From: Acholoe squamosa
Taxonomy: Eukaryota > Annelida > Polychaeta > Phyllodocida > Polynoidae
Direction of reading: 5' to 3'
Assembly (NCBI GenBank): GCA_949317995.1
Contig: OX439041.1
Coordinates: 43,323,269 to 43,387,268, forward strand
Length of the DNA: 64,000 nt
Position numbers and translations under genes: made by a program. The notes under the pieces are model-generated. The model did no database searches. It was not told where the DNA came from and saw nothing but the letters and a program-made list of their open reading frames with translations. Shown here piece by piece: positions 26,301 to 37,559 of the stretch (positions are counted from its first letter, which is position 1; each line of letters starts with the position of its first letter).

Positions 26301-27009
26301 TGTATATGCCCAGTGGACCGCATCAACTTACAACAGCTATATGCGATATATAAGCCATCCTTTTCCATTGTCTTTCCACCCAAGTGTGGTATAAACATGT
26401 TTAATTTACACTTACAGCAAACTCAAGCGGGATTCAACAAACTTCGACAGCATTATTGAAACCGACAAACTGTTGGAGCAAAAGAATGAAGAAGTATGTT
26501 ACAATTCTTAATGATGATATCAAACAGATATGTTCTGGGCATGTTCTGAACTCGTTAGCCAATGTTCTCTTTGTTTCAATGAAAAGAATACTGTAGGGGA
26601 ATGGTACCATATTATTGAAATAGATACTTGTAGAAGCAATACTTCTGCTACAGTCATACTCACAGTTTTACTATGGTCGTGTTTAATGTTACAAACAAGG
26701 ATAAGTTAATGCTAGAGACAAGGATAGGAATTTCAGATTTACTTTCCCCACAGGATGAAGCTTACTACAAGTATTAAAATTAGATCTGAAGGGTAAAGAT
26801 GAAGGCAAATAGGGTGCATCATGTGCAAATAATGCCATGCCTTGCCAGCGTTTGCAGCCGAGAGAGCGTAAAAATATAAATGTAAGCTGTAAAGATTTCT
26901 AACATGTATTATTACCTATTTATTACAGATCCGCCGTATGCAGGAGATGCTGCTACAGATGCAACACCAGCTACAATCTAACAGGAACCAGCACAATGGA
27001 AACCTCTGA
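17252..27009 (+). CDS. Septin, SEPT2 group (complete, multi-exon)
   Basis: GTP-binding cytoskeletal protein that assembles into hetero-oligomeric filaments at membranes and the cleavage furrow. Exons by phase: 17252-17371, 18391-18481, 18907-18993, 19233-19356, 19740-19874, 20228-20345, 20766-20867, 22057-22153, 23008-23059, 23204-23308, 26418-26493, 26929-27009. They join in frame to 395 aa plus TGA. Seen: acidic N-terminus (1-40), polybasic stretch [12 protein letters not shown] (54-65), P-loop GETGLGKS (71-78), switch II DTPG (128-131), AKAD (209-212), septin unique element with [16 protein letters not shown], and a C-terminal Met/Gln-rich coiled coil ([15 protein letters not shown]). Thr105 sits where catalytic SEPT2-group septins have their switch-I threonine, so it is probably an active GTPase. 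Closest by eye to vertebrate SEPT2/4/5; orthology within that group is not resolved. The start at 17252 has a good context (caacATGG), but other first exons are possible. Confidence 0.93.
18391..18481 (+). CDS. Septin exon 2 (polybasic region, start of P-loop)
   Basis: Encodes [17 protein letters not shown] and the lipid-binding basic stretch up to the first Gly of the P-loop, which is split across the intron (G|GT). Acceptor ttgacagcag; a NAGNAG choice (18388 or 18391) would add or drop one Gln. Donor G|GTAAGT. Confidence 0.9.
18907..18993 (+). CDS. Septin exon 3 (P-loop G1)
   Basis: Encodes [15 protein letters not shown], the Walker A motif of the septin GTPase domain. Acceptor ctgtag, donor AAG|GTAAGC. 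Length 87 nt, phase 1 to 1. Confidence 0.95.
19233..19356 (+). CDS. Septin exon 4 (switch I and DTPG)
   Basis: Encodes [13 protein letters not shown] through IVDTPGFND. Holds the switch-I Thr (HKTV) and the G3 motif DTPG that contacts the gamma phosphate. Donor G|GTAAGT. Confidence 0.95.
19740..19874 (+). CDS. Septin exon 5 (DESGLNR region)
   Basis: Encodes [16 protein letters not shown], then [18 protein letters not shown] and IPPFGHG, a near-invariant block of SEPT2-group septins. Acceptor ccctaag, donor GG|GTAAGT. Confidence 0.95.
20228..20345 (+). CDS. Septin exon 6 (AKAD, G4)
   Basis: Encodes [20 protein letters not shown] followed by [16 protein letters not shown] is the guanine-specificity motif. 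Acceptor ctctag, donor AAG|GTATGG, ends in phase 0. Confidence 0.95.
20766..20867 (+). CDS. Septin exon 7 (acidic [11 protein letters not shown] block)
   Basis: 34 codons including [19 protein letters not shown], a conserved acidic loop of the septin G domain. Acceptor tttacag, donor AAG|GTATGA, phase 0 to 0. Confidence 0.95.
21026..21248. mobile_element. 223-bp palindromic MITE in septin intron 7
   Basis: Almost entirely two inverted arms: TCCACAGGGCGATAGAATTG at the left and its near-complement at the right, continuing through the GTGAGYGACAAAATTTCCGA part. TA flanks both ends. It would form a long hairpin in the pre-mRNA. Confidence 0.8.
22057..22153 (+). CDS. Septin exon 8 (septin unique element)
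   Basis: Encodes [18 protein letters not shown] and [10 protein letters not shown], the septin-specific segment that forms the G-G interface. Acceptor ctccag, donor AAG|GTAAGT. Confidence 0.95.
23008..23059 (+). CDS. Septin exon 9
   Basis: Short 52-nt exon encoding [17 protein letters not shown], the end of the septin unique element. Acceptor tgcacag, donor AG|GTAAGA. Confidence 0.93.
23204..23308 (+). CDS. Septin exon 10
   Basis: Encodes [19 protein letters not shown] and the helix leading to the C-terminal extension. Donor AA|GTAAGT leaves phase 2, the point where alternative linker exons can join. Confidence 0.93.
23908..23956 (+). CDS. Possible alternative septin linker exon ([16 protein letters not shown])
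   Basis: 49 nt between a weak acceptor (tgtcaag) and a strong donor (CAG|GTAAGG). It enters in phase 2 and leaves in phase 0, exactly like exon 26418-26493, so it could replace that exon and join directly to the final exon without a frameshift. The Pro/Ile-rich product resembles in style the Pro-rich linker before the coiled coil of vertebrate SEPT4/5. The weak acceptor keeps the confidence low. Confidence 0.35.
24348..24401 (+). CDS. Possible septin cassette exon (54 nt, symmetric)
   Basis: Acceptor ttgttgtag, donor GG|GTACGT, phase 2 in and 2 out, adding 18 residues ([18 protein letters not shown]) between exon 10 and the 26418 exon without breaking frame. A Gly/Val-rich insert at the hinge before the coiled coil would change the C-terminal extension. 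Inferred from splice sites and phase only. Confidence 0.45.
26176..26204. repeat. 13-bp-arm hairpin in a septin intron
   Basis: CACCACAGGCTGT and ACAGCCTGTGGTG around a 3-base loop, about 215 bp upstream of septin exon 11. Confidence 0.7.
26418..26493 (+). CDS. Septin exon 11 (C-terminal extension)
   Basis: Encodes [20 protein letters not shown] then QKNEE, a charged helix. Acceptor cttacag, donor GAA|GTATGT. Corresponds in position to the linker of vertebrate SEPT2 before ELRRMQEM. Confidence 0.88.
26929..27009 (+). CDS. Septin terminal exon (coiled coil and stop)
   Basis: 26 codons, [20 protein letters not shown] and six more residues, then TGA at 27007-27009. Heptad-like Met/Leu/Gln pattern typical of the short coiled coil of SEPT2/4/5. 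Acceptor tattacag. Confidence 0.93.
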   Translation: MRRMQEMLLQMQHQLQSNRNQHNGNL

Positions 27010-28862
27010 GCATGCGCCCGACCCTGCCACTGCTGACCTTGACCTTGGTGTTCAACCCTTGACTTATGCCCGGCGACCATAGCAGTGTCAGCAAAAGTCA
27101 AAAGACTAAACTTCAAAAAGGAGTCTCCATTTACCAGGTGTATACACTATCATTCGAATATTTGTTCTGGAACTGAATTACCACACTGGCCCCATCTCGT
27201 AGTCTCACGATTACGTCACTGGTAAACAGGCATGCTGGGAGGTACTATTTTTCTTAGCGTGTTGCTGGTGATTCAAGCTGGCAGATGGCTACCAGCAAAT
27301 GCTGGTTCCCACAAGCACCTAGTATTGGGGTCAAAGTAGGTCCAACACTAGCGGTGTATGAATATGGCGATTTTTGGTCAAAATGGTAACCTAGGGGAGA
27401 AGGTTAGTTTGCCCACCAAACTAGGTCGCCGGAGAAGTTGCTGAATTACAGTCAATTTAAATCCCAGGAACAAGCTAAGCCTCTGCTTGAAGCTAGTACA
27501 AGGCAAGGTCAAGTATTAAGCCTGGTGCTTAAATCAGGTATTCTCTTTCTCCATGCCTCCACCTTAGGGAATATACTACTTGTTAAATAAAACACAACAT
27601 ATGAAACCATAAAGACCAATTTTACTTTGTCATAAAGATTAATAAGTTTCTTTTGTTGGCTTACATATTGAGGTATATCTCAAGACAGCTATTCTCGCAA
27701 AAAGTTGATGATTTTGCTGACAGTTTGGTCTCACTCACTTATCATTCCAAAATGATACCCGTTGTGTCAACGTTGACCTAATTGTTGGAGGCCAGGGTCA
27801 TTTTATCTGTCGCATGAATGCTGAGGGGTGTTTAGGAATGAGGCAGCACGGTTAGGTGTTTATCATCTGATCTCGCAAACCGTAGCCTTTTTTTTGGGCA
27901 ACCTATCCCTCAAAAACTCCCCTGCTTTTATCTTGTCAGTGGTCAGGATCATGTGTGTCCATCATGGTAACACAACTCTGTGTACTATAATCACGTTATA
28001 GTAGAATTAATGCCTTGCAATGAAGAGAAGTAGAACCATGTTTTGTATCTGCCGCGTGGATGGTTCTTCCTTAAGAATAAGTGTATTTTGTACAGTGAAC
28101 GCTTAAATTATTATTTGCTTTTTACGAGCTTGTTTTTCTTTATGTTGATTTTACATTAGTAAAAGCTTTTGAAGAAAAACAGGTCTAATTAAGCTAAGCA
28201 TCTCGTGAAGAACTATATATTATGTGTGTATCATATGTGTCTGTGGTAACATTGAAATACAAATGGTTGTAGCTAGATGTTGTGAGTACCTCTTCTGTAT
28301 AACTGACCAATCATATTTGGCCCATCTGGGCAAATGACGTCATCAAAGCTTGAGCACACATCAAAAAGACGTAGAGTGTCGATGTCGTGCGTGGCGTCAT
28401 AATTTTGTGTGTAACTCATTTTCCGAGGGTGGTCAAAACTGAGACTTAATTGAGTGTGTTAAGGTCCATGGTCAAATGAGGTTGAGGGTTAAGATGGAGA
28501 GAAAGGTGAACATTCCCATGCCTGCCTGCCCTTAAAAAGACTCCCACATTGAGATCCAACCTGCTACAATTAGTCTTCATTGTTTGTCCTGCTTTCAGTT
28601 GGGACTGGCTGTGGACCTGAATCTCACCCTCAGAATACCATGATGTAAATCCTTACTTGTGTAATAGTATCTCCTTAACTTATTTATAGAATTTCTTAGT
28701 GCAAAGCTAACATACTATGCATACCCCTGCAGTGATCAGGGTAGTATAGGGTGTGGTATGTCAACGTCGTTCCAATATCATGAGTCAGAATCTGGACAAG
28801 TTTGGGGATAGGGGAATAAAGAGATGAGCAGGTGAAAGGTAAAGATTGAAGAAAATTGAATG
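27010..28862 (+). other. Septin 3'UTR and downstream flank
   Basis: Non-coding DNA after the septin stop. A canonical AATAAA at 27586-27591 lies 577 nt after the stop. Another AATAAA at about 28814 could end a longer transcript. Positions 27524-28862 recur almost unchanged inside the tandem units at 33201-34583 and 36177-37559. Confidence 0.7.
27586..27591 (+). terminator. Polyadenylation signal of the septin gene
   Basis: AATAAA in the 3'UTR. The same hexamer is carried into the two full tandem copies downstream. Confidence 0.55.
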
Positions 28863-30176
28863 TTTACAAGAAAGGGTTTTGGAGGGAAGTGTTAGACGGT
28901 GTATATTTAACGAGAGGTAGCTGGAATTTTTAGTCTAAAAGTTTCAAATTGTTCTATTAGGCGACACAAAGCACGCTGATTTGGCACATCAGATATAAAT
29001 TATCATGAGTTGTGTTGAAAGTGCATTTGAGGAAGTGGTCAACAGAGTTTGACATCATCAATTACTTTCAGAAATCGACTTGATAAAATGGACAGAGTAT
29101 ATTTCTATTCGTATTGTTGATTCAGATTATTACAGTGAAGCCCCAAAATGTTAATTAGTTGCGTTTGAAATTGTAAAAGGCTTTAAATGTAATATGAATA
29201 TCATTTGTAAAAGAGATCACTGCCAGTTTAGATGTAGTCTGTCAAGGAACCAATAGATGGCAGCATGTAAAAACCAGGACTCACCTAGGGTTACCTATGG
29301 TAGCTCCACTAACTCTGTAACCTGGAAAAAGGATGGTGAAGGAAGGCCCAGGTGGCCTGTGTAGCTGAGGCATAGGAGGTGTAAGTTGAAACGAGACCAG
29401 TAAAGGCATATAAACACTTCATATGTGTGGATGATGTATACATTCAAGGTGTCTTATAATAATAAACACTTATTTAACAATGCCATACTATTTCGAAATA
29501 GTTAGAGTTTTTCATTTCATAAGTTATAAATGAAATCATGCATGTGCCACTGCATTGGTGCCAACAGATTCCATGGAGGTACAACTAGAGGCCCTATCAC
29601 TGCCCTCCATTCATTTATGACTGGAATGAAATGTAGTTGAACACAGACATATTTCTCTGCCATTTTCATACCAGGTGGCAGCATTGTATTATAGGAGGGC
29701 GGTTCATCTAATGCAGTGCATTTGTCATCTGGTGTCCAACGCTATAATTGTATAAGTTAATGTGTTGATCGATGTACCGGTAATATTAATATGTATATCA
29801 TTATATTAATAACGAGCATTATAACAAAGATATGGAATAACTAAGAAGACATTGGGTTTGGTGAGAATTGACTTTGTCAATATCAATCCTATACATGCCT
29901 TTATTAAATAAGACAATAATTTAAAATACAATACAAACATAGCAAATACAGAAATAACAATATAATACAATATAATAGTAATATATACAAATAATCACAA
30001 TATCACAGTAAAGTTTAAAAATTCCAGCACCACCCAGCGTGGTGTATGCTGTCCGAGTATATGAAGCCAATTGACCGTTAGTTCAACTGCTGGAGCTTAT
30101 ATACTGGAGGAAATGTTATGTGTGACGTCATAGAAAATCATGCGCCCTGGATAAAGTAGTACCAACGTATCACTCA

Positions 30177-30244
<68 letters not shown>

Positions 30245-31493
30245 GGGCGTATATAGTCCCATAGTCTTTTTATGGAAACTGCGATTAGGCCTAAGTGACA
30301 GTGCAATATGAACTAGGGTTCTTTCGGAACCAAATAGCTGTGATTAAAAATTGCCGGTATAGTCAAGGTGAACACGTTCAAATGATGATTTGAGATAACA
30401 ATAGGTCTTACAAACATGCGATTTAAATGCCTTTACATTATGTTGACATCTTAATTACTTTCTACACTACACTGCCATAGAGATGATTTGATTCACTTTG
30501 TACAAGCATAACTTATGTAGTTCCTCTGCTTTTCTTTCCGTTCATGTCCCAGGACGTGTTATCTATACAGTTATGAGGAGGCATGCTTCTATTTTCGTGC
30601 CTTGAACAAACAGTGCCACCACCAACCTAGCATGGACAGATGATTCCATAGGGGAAAGTATAAACCAATAGCTTCTTACATGTCTTCAGTGCTAACGTTT
30701 CAATTCTTGGATGTGCTTAGGATATGTGTTTTTTTTTAAATAATAGAAACCTTTTCAATATAGCCTGTAACACTCACCTGTTACAGCGGCTAATCACCTG
30801 TACACGGGGACCTATCTTTACCTGTCCAGTGATATCAATTACCGAATCTGTTCTTGACATGTTGTTTTGTTCATTAAAGCAAAACTACTTCTGAACAGCA
30901 GCCATTGACTTAAAGCCCCCTCCTATCTATTCGTTATGAGTACTACACAATATATATATATTTTTTTTATCCTGAGTTTGGCATTTTTTTCTAATAAGTA
31001 ATGACACCTTTAGTTAATGGATTCTACCTGGCCCGATAGTCAGCAATTTCTCTCTGTGAGCTCGACAAGCGGCACATGCAGCCGTGGCAGCGTTACTTTT
31101 AGCACACACTTTCCTTCGTTCTGGCTGGTTTAGTTTGTGTTATATAGTGCATTGGAGTATCCTTTCTGTGCGTCTCCTCAATGCCAAATACATACAAAAC
31201 AAATAAAAATGCGAATAACAATGAAAACTGCCGCTATAGTGGAGCCCTGGCTTATCACTCCATATCTGATTTTACCTGTGTACCAACTAGGGTTTGGAAC
31301 CGGAGATGCCTTCTTTTTTTTTAATTTGGGAGTTTCATCCTTACTTTTTTGGCGATTATATGCGATTAAATGGTTCTAACCCATGAAATAGGTTCTAAGA
31401 GCTAACTGTAATGATCATAAGCGCAGGCCTGGCCCCGTACACTGGTGCTCTGATAAAACATGTAGATCTATAATTTACCTTCCCCATCACTGG
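28863..31493. other. Intergenic, no gene seen
   Basis: AT-rich, containing the (TA)30 tract and an A-rich simple stretch at 29880-30015. Confidence 0.6.
30182..30241. repeat. (TA)30 microsatellite
   Basis: Sixty bases of uninterrupted TA dinucleotide downstream of the septin gene. Confidence 0.97.
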
Positions 31494-31857
31494 GAGGGTG
31501 TTGCTCCTATTGGAAAAGGTAATACTGGCTAAAAAGTGCCTTGTTTCCAGTACTTTCTTTTCATGTAGCTATAACTTGTCACTTTTGTTGCTCACAAGTG
31601 GTCATTCAAGTGTGGTGCTAAAAAAGGCCGATTTGAATAGGTACCTAGTTGGGAGAAGTCAGTCAGTATAGTATAGTATAGAGTGTGTGACAAGAGTAGG
31701 TACCTGATAGTGCAGCTCCCTCTATTATAAATAAGGCAGGTGACTTTTCAGACTAATGTGGTGAGTGCAAGTTGAATGGTGAAGCAGAGCTTGACTCGTT
31801 TTGAAGAGAGGGCACATACTGACAGCTCTATTTACCATAGGAGCAACACCCTCCTGT
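31494..31857. mobile_element. About 360-bp inverted-repeat element
   Basis: Left end GGAGGGTGTTGCTCCTAT and right end ATAGGAGCAACACCCTCC are inverted. The breakpoint of the tandem duplication (31615) lies inside it, so units 2 and 3 keep only its right part. Confidence 0.7.
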
Positions 31858-32149
31858 TAGGTGAGGCTCCACTGCGCAATCTTAAGCTTGTTTTTTGAGA
31901 TATTTGTTGGCGGGTTTGACCAGTTCTGTTGACTTTATCATATCCTATACTGTGGATGGCAATGAAGAATATGAAGATATTTTCAAGATCACTTTGTAGA
32001 AAGTTCATCCTGATATCTAAAAAAGTACTTGTTTTGTACGATTTCCTAAAAAAAATGCTACCAATTTCTAATAGTGTTTCAAATGATAAATTAAAGCTTT
32101 ACGCATAGTCTGGCAGCCAGCTAGGTTCACCTTGCAGAAAAAAACCCAA

Positions 32150-32870
32150 AGAGGTTATGAGTGATTTGGGTACAGGAAGTCATGTACTTTAAGAATCTTG
32201 ATGATGCCAAGTTGGCATCATTGGGCAATTCAAGAAATTCAAGATGGCTGCTATGAGGGCCACCCAGAACTGTTTTATGCCATAGCTCTGTTAATATTCA
32301 TGTGATTTACATGTGTCATGTATCAAAATTAGTTTTTTGGCTCGCAAATTCATTTGAGGGGTCAAATCAACAATTTGATACATATCCAGGGAGTTATAAT
32401 GTTTCCATAGCAACAAGAGTCATTTAAGAGTGCTGTTGGAACAAAATTTCCATCTCGCATCAATTTCTCACACATATACATGGTTTCATCAATAATGATT
32501 TGGGTACAGGAAGTCATGAACTTATAAGAATCTTGACCATGTCAAGCTGACATCATTGTTCAATACAAGAAATCCAAGATGGCCACCACAAGTTCTGTTA
32601 ATATTTAAGTGATTGACATGTGTACTATATCAAAATAAGGGTTTTTGGGGATGACAAATTCATTTAAGGGGTCAAATCAACAATTTGATGCATATCCAGG
32701 GAGTTAGACTGTTTACATAGCAACCAATATACTATTTCCAACACAAAATTTCCATCTCGCATCAATTTCTCACACATATACATGGTTTCATTGATAGTAA
32801 TTTGGGTACAGGAAGTCATGAACTTTAAGAATCTTGATGATGTTAAGCAGAACACAAATCTGCACCTGGA
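32150..32870 (+). repeat. Internal repeats in unit 1
   Basis: Three diverged copies of a roughly 300-bp sequence, each containing atttgggtacaggaagtcat (about 32153, 32498 and 32802). Two also carry the atttctcacacatatacatg block. Repeated in units 2 and 3. Confidence 0.8.
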
Positions 32871-33200
32871 GTCAATTCCTCACACCCATGTATACAGCTC
32901 CATTAAGAGATTACCTTTAACATCTTTCCCTACCTAAAGATGAGCCTAAGGGATGCATTGTCATTACTGTATATCATGACAAACAAGCTTAAGTGCAAAG
33001 GGCCTGTTTTTACTATGTGTCAAAGGTCTTTGATGCACTCATTGGGAATACCTTAAATGGGGATGTCATGAAAAGATTTAAGTCTGCATATCTAGAGCAA
33101 ATTATGAGGCACTTTAAAGGAATTGAGAGACAATCATAATATCCCTTCTGATATACTCGAAGAAGAGACCAAGGCCCACATAGATGCAGGTGAAAATGAT

Positions 33201-34583
33201 GGTGCTTAAATCAGGTATTCTCTTTCTCCATGCCTCCACCTTAGGGAATATACTACTTGTTAAATAAAACACAACATATGAAATCATAAATCATGCATAA
33301 CCTACATGTTTTGATTATGTCATATATGGTTGTTAGACCAATTTTACTTTGTCATAAAGATTAATAAGTTTCTTTTGTTGGCTTACATATTGAGGTATAT
33401 CTCAAGACAGCTATTCTCGCAAAAAGTTGATGATTTTGCTGACAGTTTGGTCTCACTCACTTATCATTCCAAAATGATACCCGTTGTGTCAACGTTGACC
33501 TAATTGTTGGAGGCCAGGGTCATTTTATCTGTCGCATGAATGCTGAGGGGTGTTTAGGAATGAGGCAGCACGGTTAGGTGTTTATCATCTGATCTCGCAA
33601 ACCGTAGCCTTTTTTTTGGGCAACCTATCCCTCAAAACTCCCCTGCTTTTATCTTGTCAGTGGTCAGGATCATGTGTGTCCATCATGGTAACACATCTCT
33701 GTGTACTAAAATCACGTTATAGTAGAATTATTGCCTTGCAATGAAGAGAAGTAGAACCATGTTTTGTATCTGCCGCGTGGATGGTTCTTTTCTTCAGAAT
33801 AAGTGTATTTTGTACAGTGAACGCTTAAATTATTATTTGCTTTTTACGAGCTTGTTTTTCTTTATGTTGATTTTACATTAGTAAAGCTTTTTGAAGAAAA
33901 ACAGGTCTAATTAAGCTAAGCATCTCGTGAAGAACTATATATTATGTGTGTATCATATGTGTCTGTGGTAACATTGAAATACAAATGGTTGTAGCTAGAT
34001 GTTGTGAGTATCTCTTCTGTATAACTGACCAATCATATTTGGCCCATCTGGGCAAATGACATCATCAAAGCTTGAGCACACATCAAAAAGACGTAGAGTG
34101 TCGATGTCGTGCGTGGCGTCATAATTTTGTGTGTAACTCATTTTCCAAGGGTGGCCAAACTGAGACTTCATTGAGTGTGTTAAGGTCCATGGTCAAATGA
34201 GGTTGAGGGTTAAGATGGAGAGAAAGGTGAACATTCCCATGCCTGCCTGCCCTTAAAAAGACTCCCACATTGAGATCCAACCTGCTACAATTAGTCTTCA
34301 TTGTTAGTCCTGCTTTCAGTTGGGACTGGCTGTGGACCTGCATCTCACCCTCAGAATACCATGATGTAAATCCTTACTTGTGTTATAGTATCTCCTTAAC
34401 TTATTTATAGAATTTCTTAGTGCAGAGCTAACATACTATGCATACCCCTGCAGTGATCAGGGTAGTATAGGGTGTGGTATGTCAACGTCGTTCCAATATC
34501 ATGAGTCAGAATCTGGACAAGTTTGGGAAAATGGGAATAAAGGGATGAGCAGGTGAAAGGTAAAGATTGAAGAAAATGGAATG
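33201..34583 (+). repeat. Duplicated septin 3'UTR segment, copy A
   Basis: Matches 27524-28862 in the same orientation with few substitutions, including the AATAAA. It has about 46 extra bases near 33285-33335 that the septin copy lacks. The short open frames here are not genes. Confidence 0.93.
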
Positions 34584-36176
34584 ACACATGTGCTAAAAAA
34601 AGGCCGATTTGAGTAGGTACCTAGTTGGGAGAAGTCAGTCAGTATAGTATAGTATAGAGTGTGTGACAAGAGTAGGTACCTGATAGTGCAGCTCCCTCTA
34701 TTATAAATAAGGCAGGTGACTTTTCAGACTAATGTGGTGAGTGCAAGTTGAATGGTGAAGCAGAGCTTGACTCGTTTTGAAGAGAGGGCACATACTGACA
34801 GCTCTATTTACCATAGGAGCAACACCCTCCTGTTAGGTGAGGCTCCACTGCGCAATCTTAAGCTTGTTTTTTGAGATATTTGTTGGCGGGTTTGACCAGT
34901 TCTGTTGACTTTATCATATCCTATACTGTGGATGGCAATGAAGAATATGAAGATATTTTCAAGATCACTTTGTAGAAAGTTCATCCTGATATCTAAAAAA
35001 GTACTTGTTTTGTACGATTTCCTAAAAAAAATGCTACCAATTTCTAATAGTGTTTCAAATGATAAATTAAAGCTTTACGCATAGACTGGCAGCCAGCTAG
35101 GTTCACCTTGCAGAAAAAAACCCAAAGAGGTTATGAGTGATTTGGGTACAGGAAGTCATGTACTTTAAGAATCTTGATGATGCCAAGTTGGCATCATTGG
35201 GCAATTCAAGAAATTCAAGATGGCTGCTATGAGGGCCACCCAGAACTGTTTTATGCCATAGCTCTGTTAATATTCATGTGATTTACATGTGTCATGTATC
35301 AAAATTAGTTTTTTGGCTCGCAAATTCATTTGAGGGGTCAAATCAACAATTTGATACATATCCAGGGAGTTATAATGTTTCCATAGCAACAAGAGTCATT
35401 TAAGAGTGCTGTTGGAACAAAATTTCCATCTCGCATCAATTTCTCACACATATACATGGTTTCATCAATAATGATTTGGGTACAGGAAGTCATGAACTTA
35501 TAAGAATCTTGACCATGTCAAGCTGACATCATTGTTCAATACAAGAAATCCAAGATGGCCACCACAAGTTCTGTTAATATTTAAGTGATTGACATGTGTA
35601 CTATATCAAAATAAGGGTTTTTGGGGATGACAAATTCATTTAAGGGGTCAAATCAACAATTTGATGCATATCCAGGGAGTTAGACTGTTTACATAGCAAC
35701 CAATATACTATTTCCAACACAAAATTTCCATCTCGCATCAATTTCTCACACATATACATGGTTTCATTGATAGTAATTTGGGTACAGGAAGTCATGAACT
35801 TTAAGAATCTTGATGATGTTAAGCAGAACACAAATCTGCACCTGGAGTCAATTCCTCACACCCATGTATACAGCTCCATTAAGAGATTACCTTTAACATC
35901 TTTCCCTACCTAAAGATGAGCCTAAGGGATGCATTGTCATTACTGTATATCATGACAAACAAGCTTAAGTGCAAAGGGCCTGTTTTTACTATGTGTCAAA
36001 GGTCTTTGATGCACTCATTGGGAATACCTTAAATGGGGATGTCATGAAAAGATTTAAGTCTGCATATCTAGAGCAAATTATGAGGCACTTTAAAGGAATT
36101 GAGAGACAATCATAATATCCCTTCTGATATACTCGAAGAAGAGACCAAGGCCCACATAGATGCAGGTGAAAATGAT

Positions 36177-37559
36177 GGTGCTTAAATCAGGTATTCTCTT
36201 TCTCCATGCCTCCACCTTAGGGAATATACTACTTGTTAAATAAAACACAACATATGAAATCATAAATCATGCATAACCTACATGTTTTGATTATGTCATA
36301 TATGGTTGTTAGACCAATTTTACTTTGTCATAAAGATTAATAAGTTTCTTTTGTTGGCTTACATATTGAGGTATATCTCAAGACAGCTATTCTCGCAAAA
36401 AGTTGATGATTTTGCTGACAGTTTGGTCTCACTCACTTATCATTCCAAAATGATACCCGTTGTGTCAACGTTGACCTAATTGTTGGAGGCCAGGGTCATT
36501 TTATCTGTCGCATGAATGCTGAGGGGTGTTTAGGAATGAGGCAGCACGGTTAGGTGTTTATCATCTGATCTCGCAAACCGTAGCCTTTTTTTTGGGCAAC
36601 CTATCCCTCAAAACTCCCCTGCTTTTATCTTGTCAGTGGTCAGGATCATGTGTGTCCATCATGGTAACACATCTCTGTGTACTAAAATCACGTTATAGTA
36701 GAATTATTGCCTTGCAATGAAGAGAAGTAGAACCATGTTTTGTATCTGCCGCGTGGATGGTTCTTTTCTTCAGAATAAGTGTATTTTGTACAGTGAACGC
36801 TTAAATTATTATTTGCTTTTTACGAGCTTGTTTTTCTTTATGTTGATTTTACATTAGTAAAGCTTTTTGAAGAAAAACAGGTCTAATTAAGCTAAGCATC
36901 TCGTGAAGAACTATATATTATGTGTGTATCATATGTGTCTGTGGTAACATTGAAATACAAATGGTTGTAGCTAGATGTTGTGAGTATCTCTTCTGTATAA
37001 CTGACCAATCATATTTGGCCCATCTGGGCAAATGACATCATCAAAGCTTGAGCACACATCAAAAAGACGTAGAGTGTCGATGTCGTGCGTGGCGTCATAA
37101 TTTTGTGTGTAACTCATTTTCCAAGGGTGGCCAAACTGAGACTTCATTGAGTGTGTTAAGGTCCATGGTCAAATGAGGTTGAGGGTTAAGATGGAGAGAA
37201 AGGTGAACATTCCCATGCCTGCCTGCCCTTAAAAAGACTCCCACATTGAGATCCAACCTGCTACAATTAGTCTTCATTGTTAGTCCTGCTTTCAGTTGGG
37301 ACTGGCTGTGGACCTGCATCTCACCCTCAGAATACCATGATGTAAATCCTTACTTGTGTTATAGTATCTCCTTAACTTATTTATAGAATTTCTTAGTGCA
37401 GAGCTAACATACTATGCATACCCCTGCAGTGATCAGGGTAGTATAGGGTGTGGTATGTCAACGTCGTTCCAATATCATGAGTCAGAATCTGGACAAGTTT
37501 GGGAAAATGGGAATAAAGGGATGAGCAGGTGAAAGGTAAAGATTGAAGAAAATGGAATG
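36177..37559 (+). repeat. Duplicated septin 3'UTR segment, copy B
   Basis: Same as copy A, offset by 2,976 bp, and sharing its 46-base insertion. So copy B arose from copy A by tandem duplication rather than by a second capture. Confidence 0.93.

Noticed and set aside
32664-32855. 63-residue frame repeated at 35640 and 38493
   Set aside because: Repeated only because the whole 2,976-bp unit is duplicated; its strand runs against the repeat's other coding hints and no family is recognised.
33550-34343. 64- and 74-residue frames conserved in both tandem units
   Set aside because: They fall in the copied septin 3'UTR; the original locus carries the same sequence as non-coding UTR.
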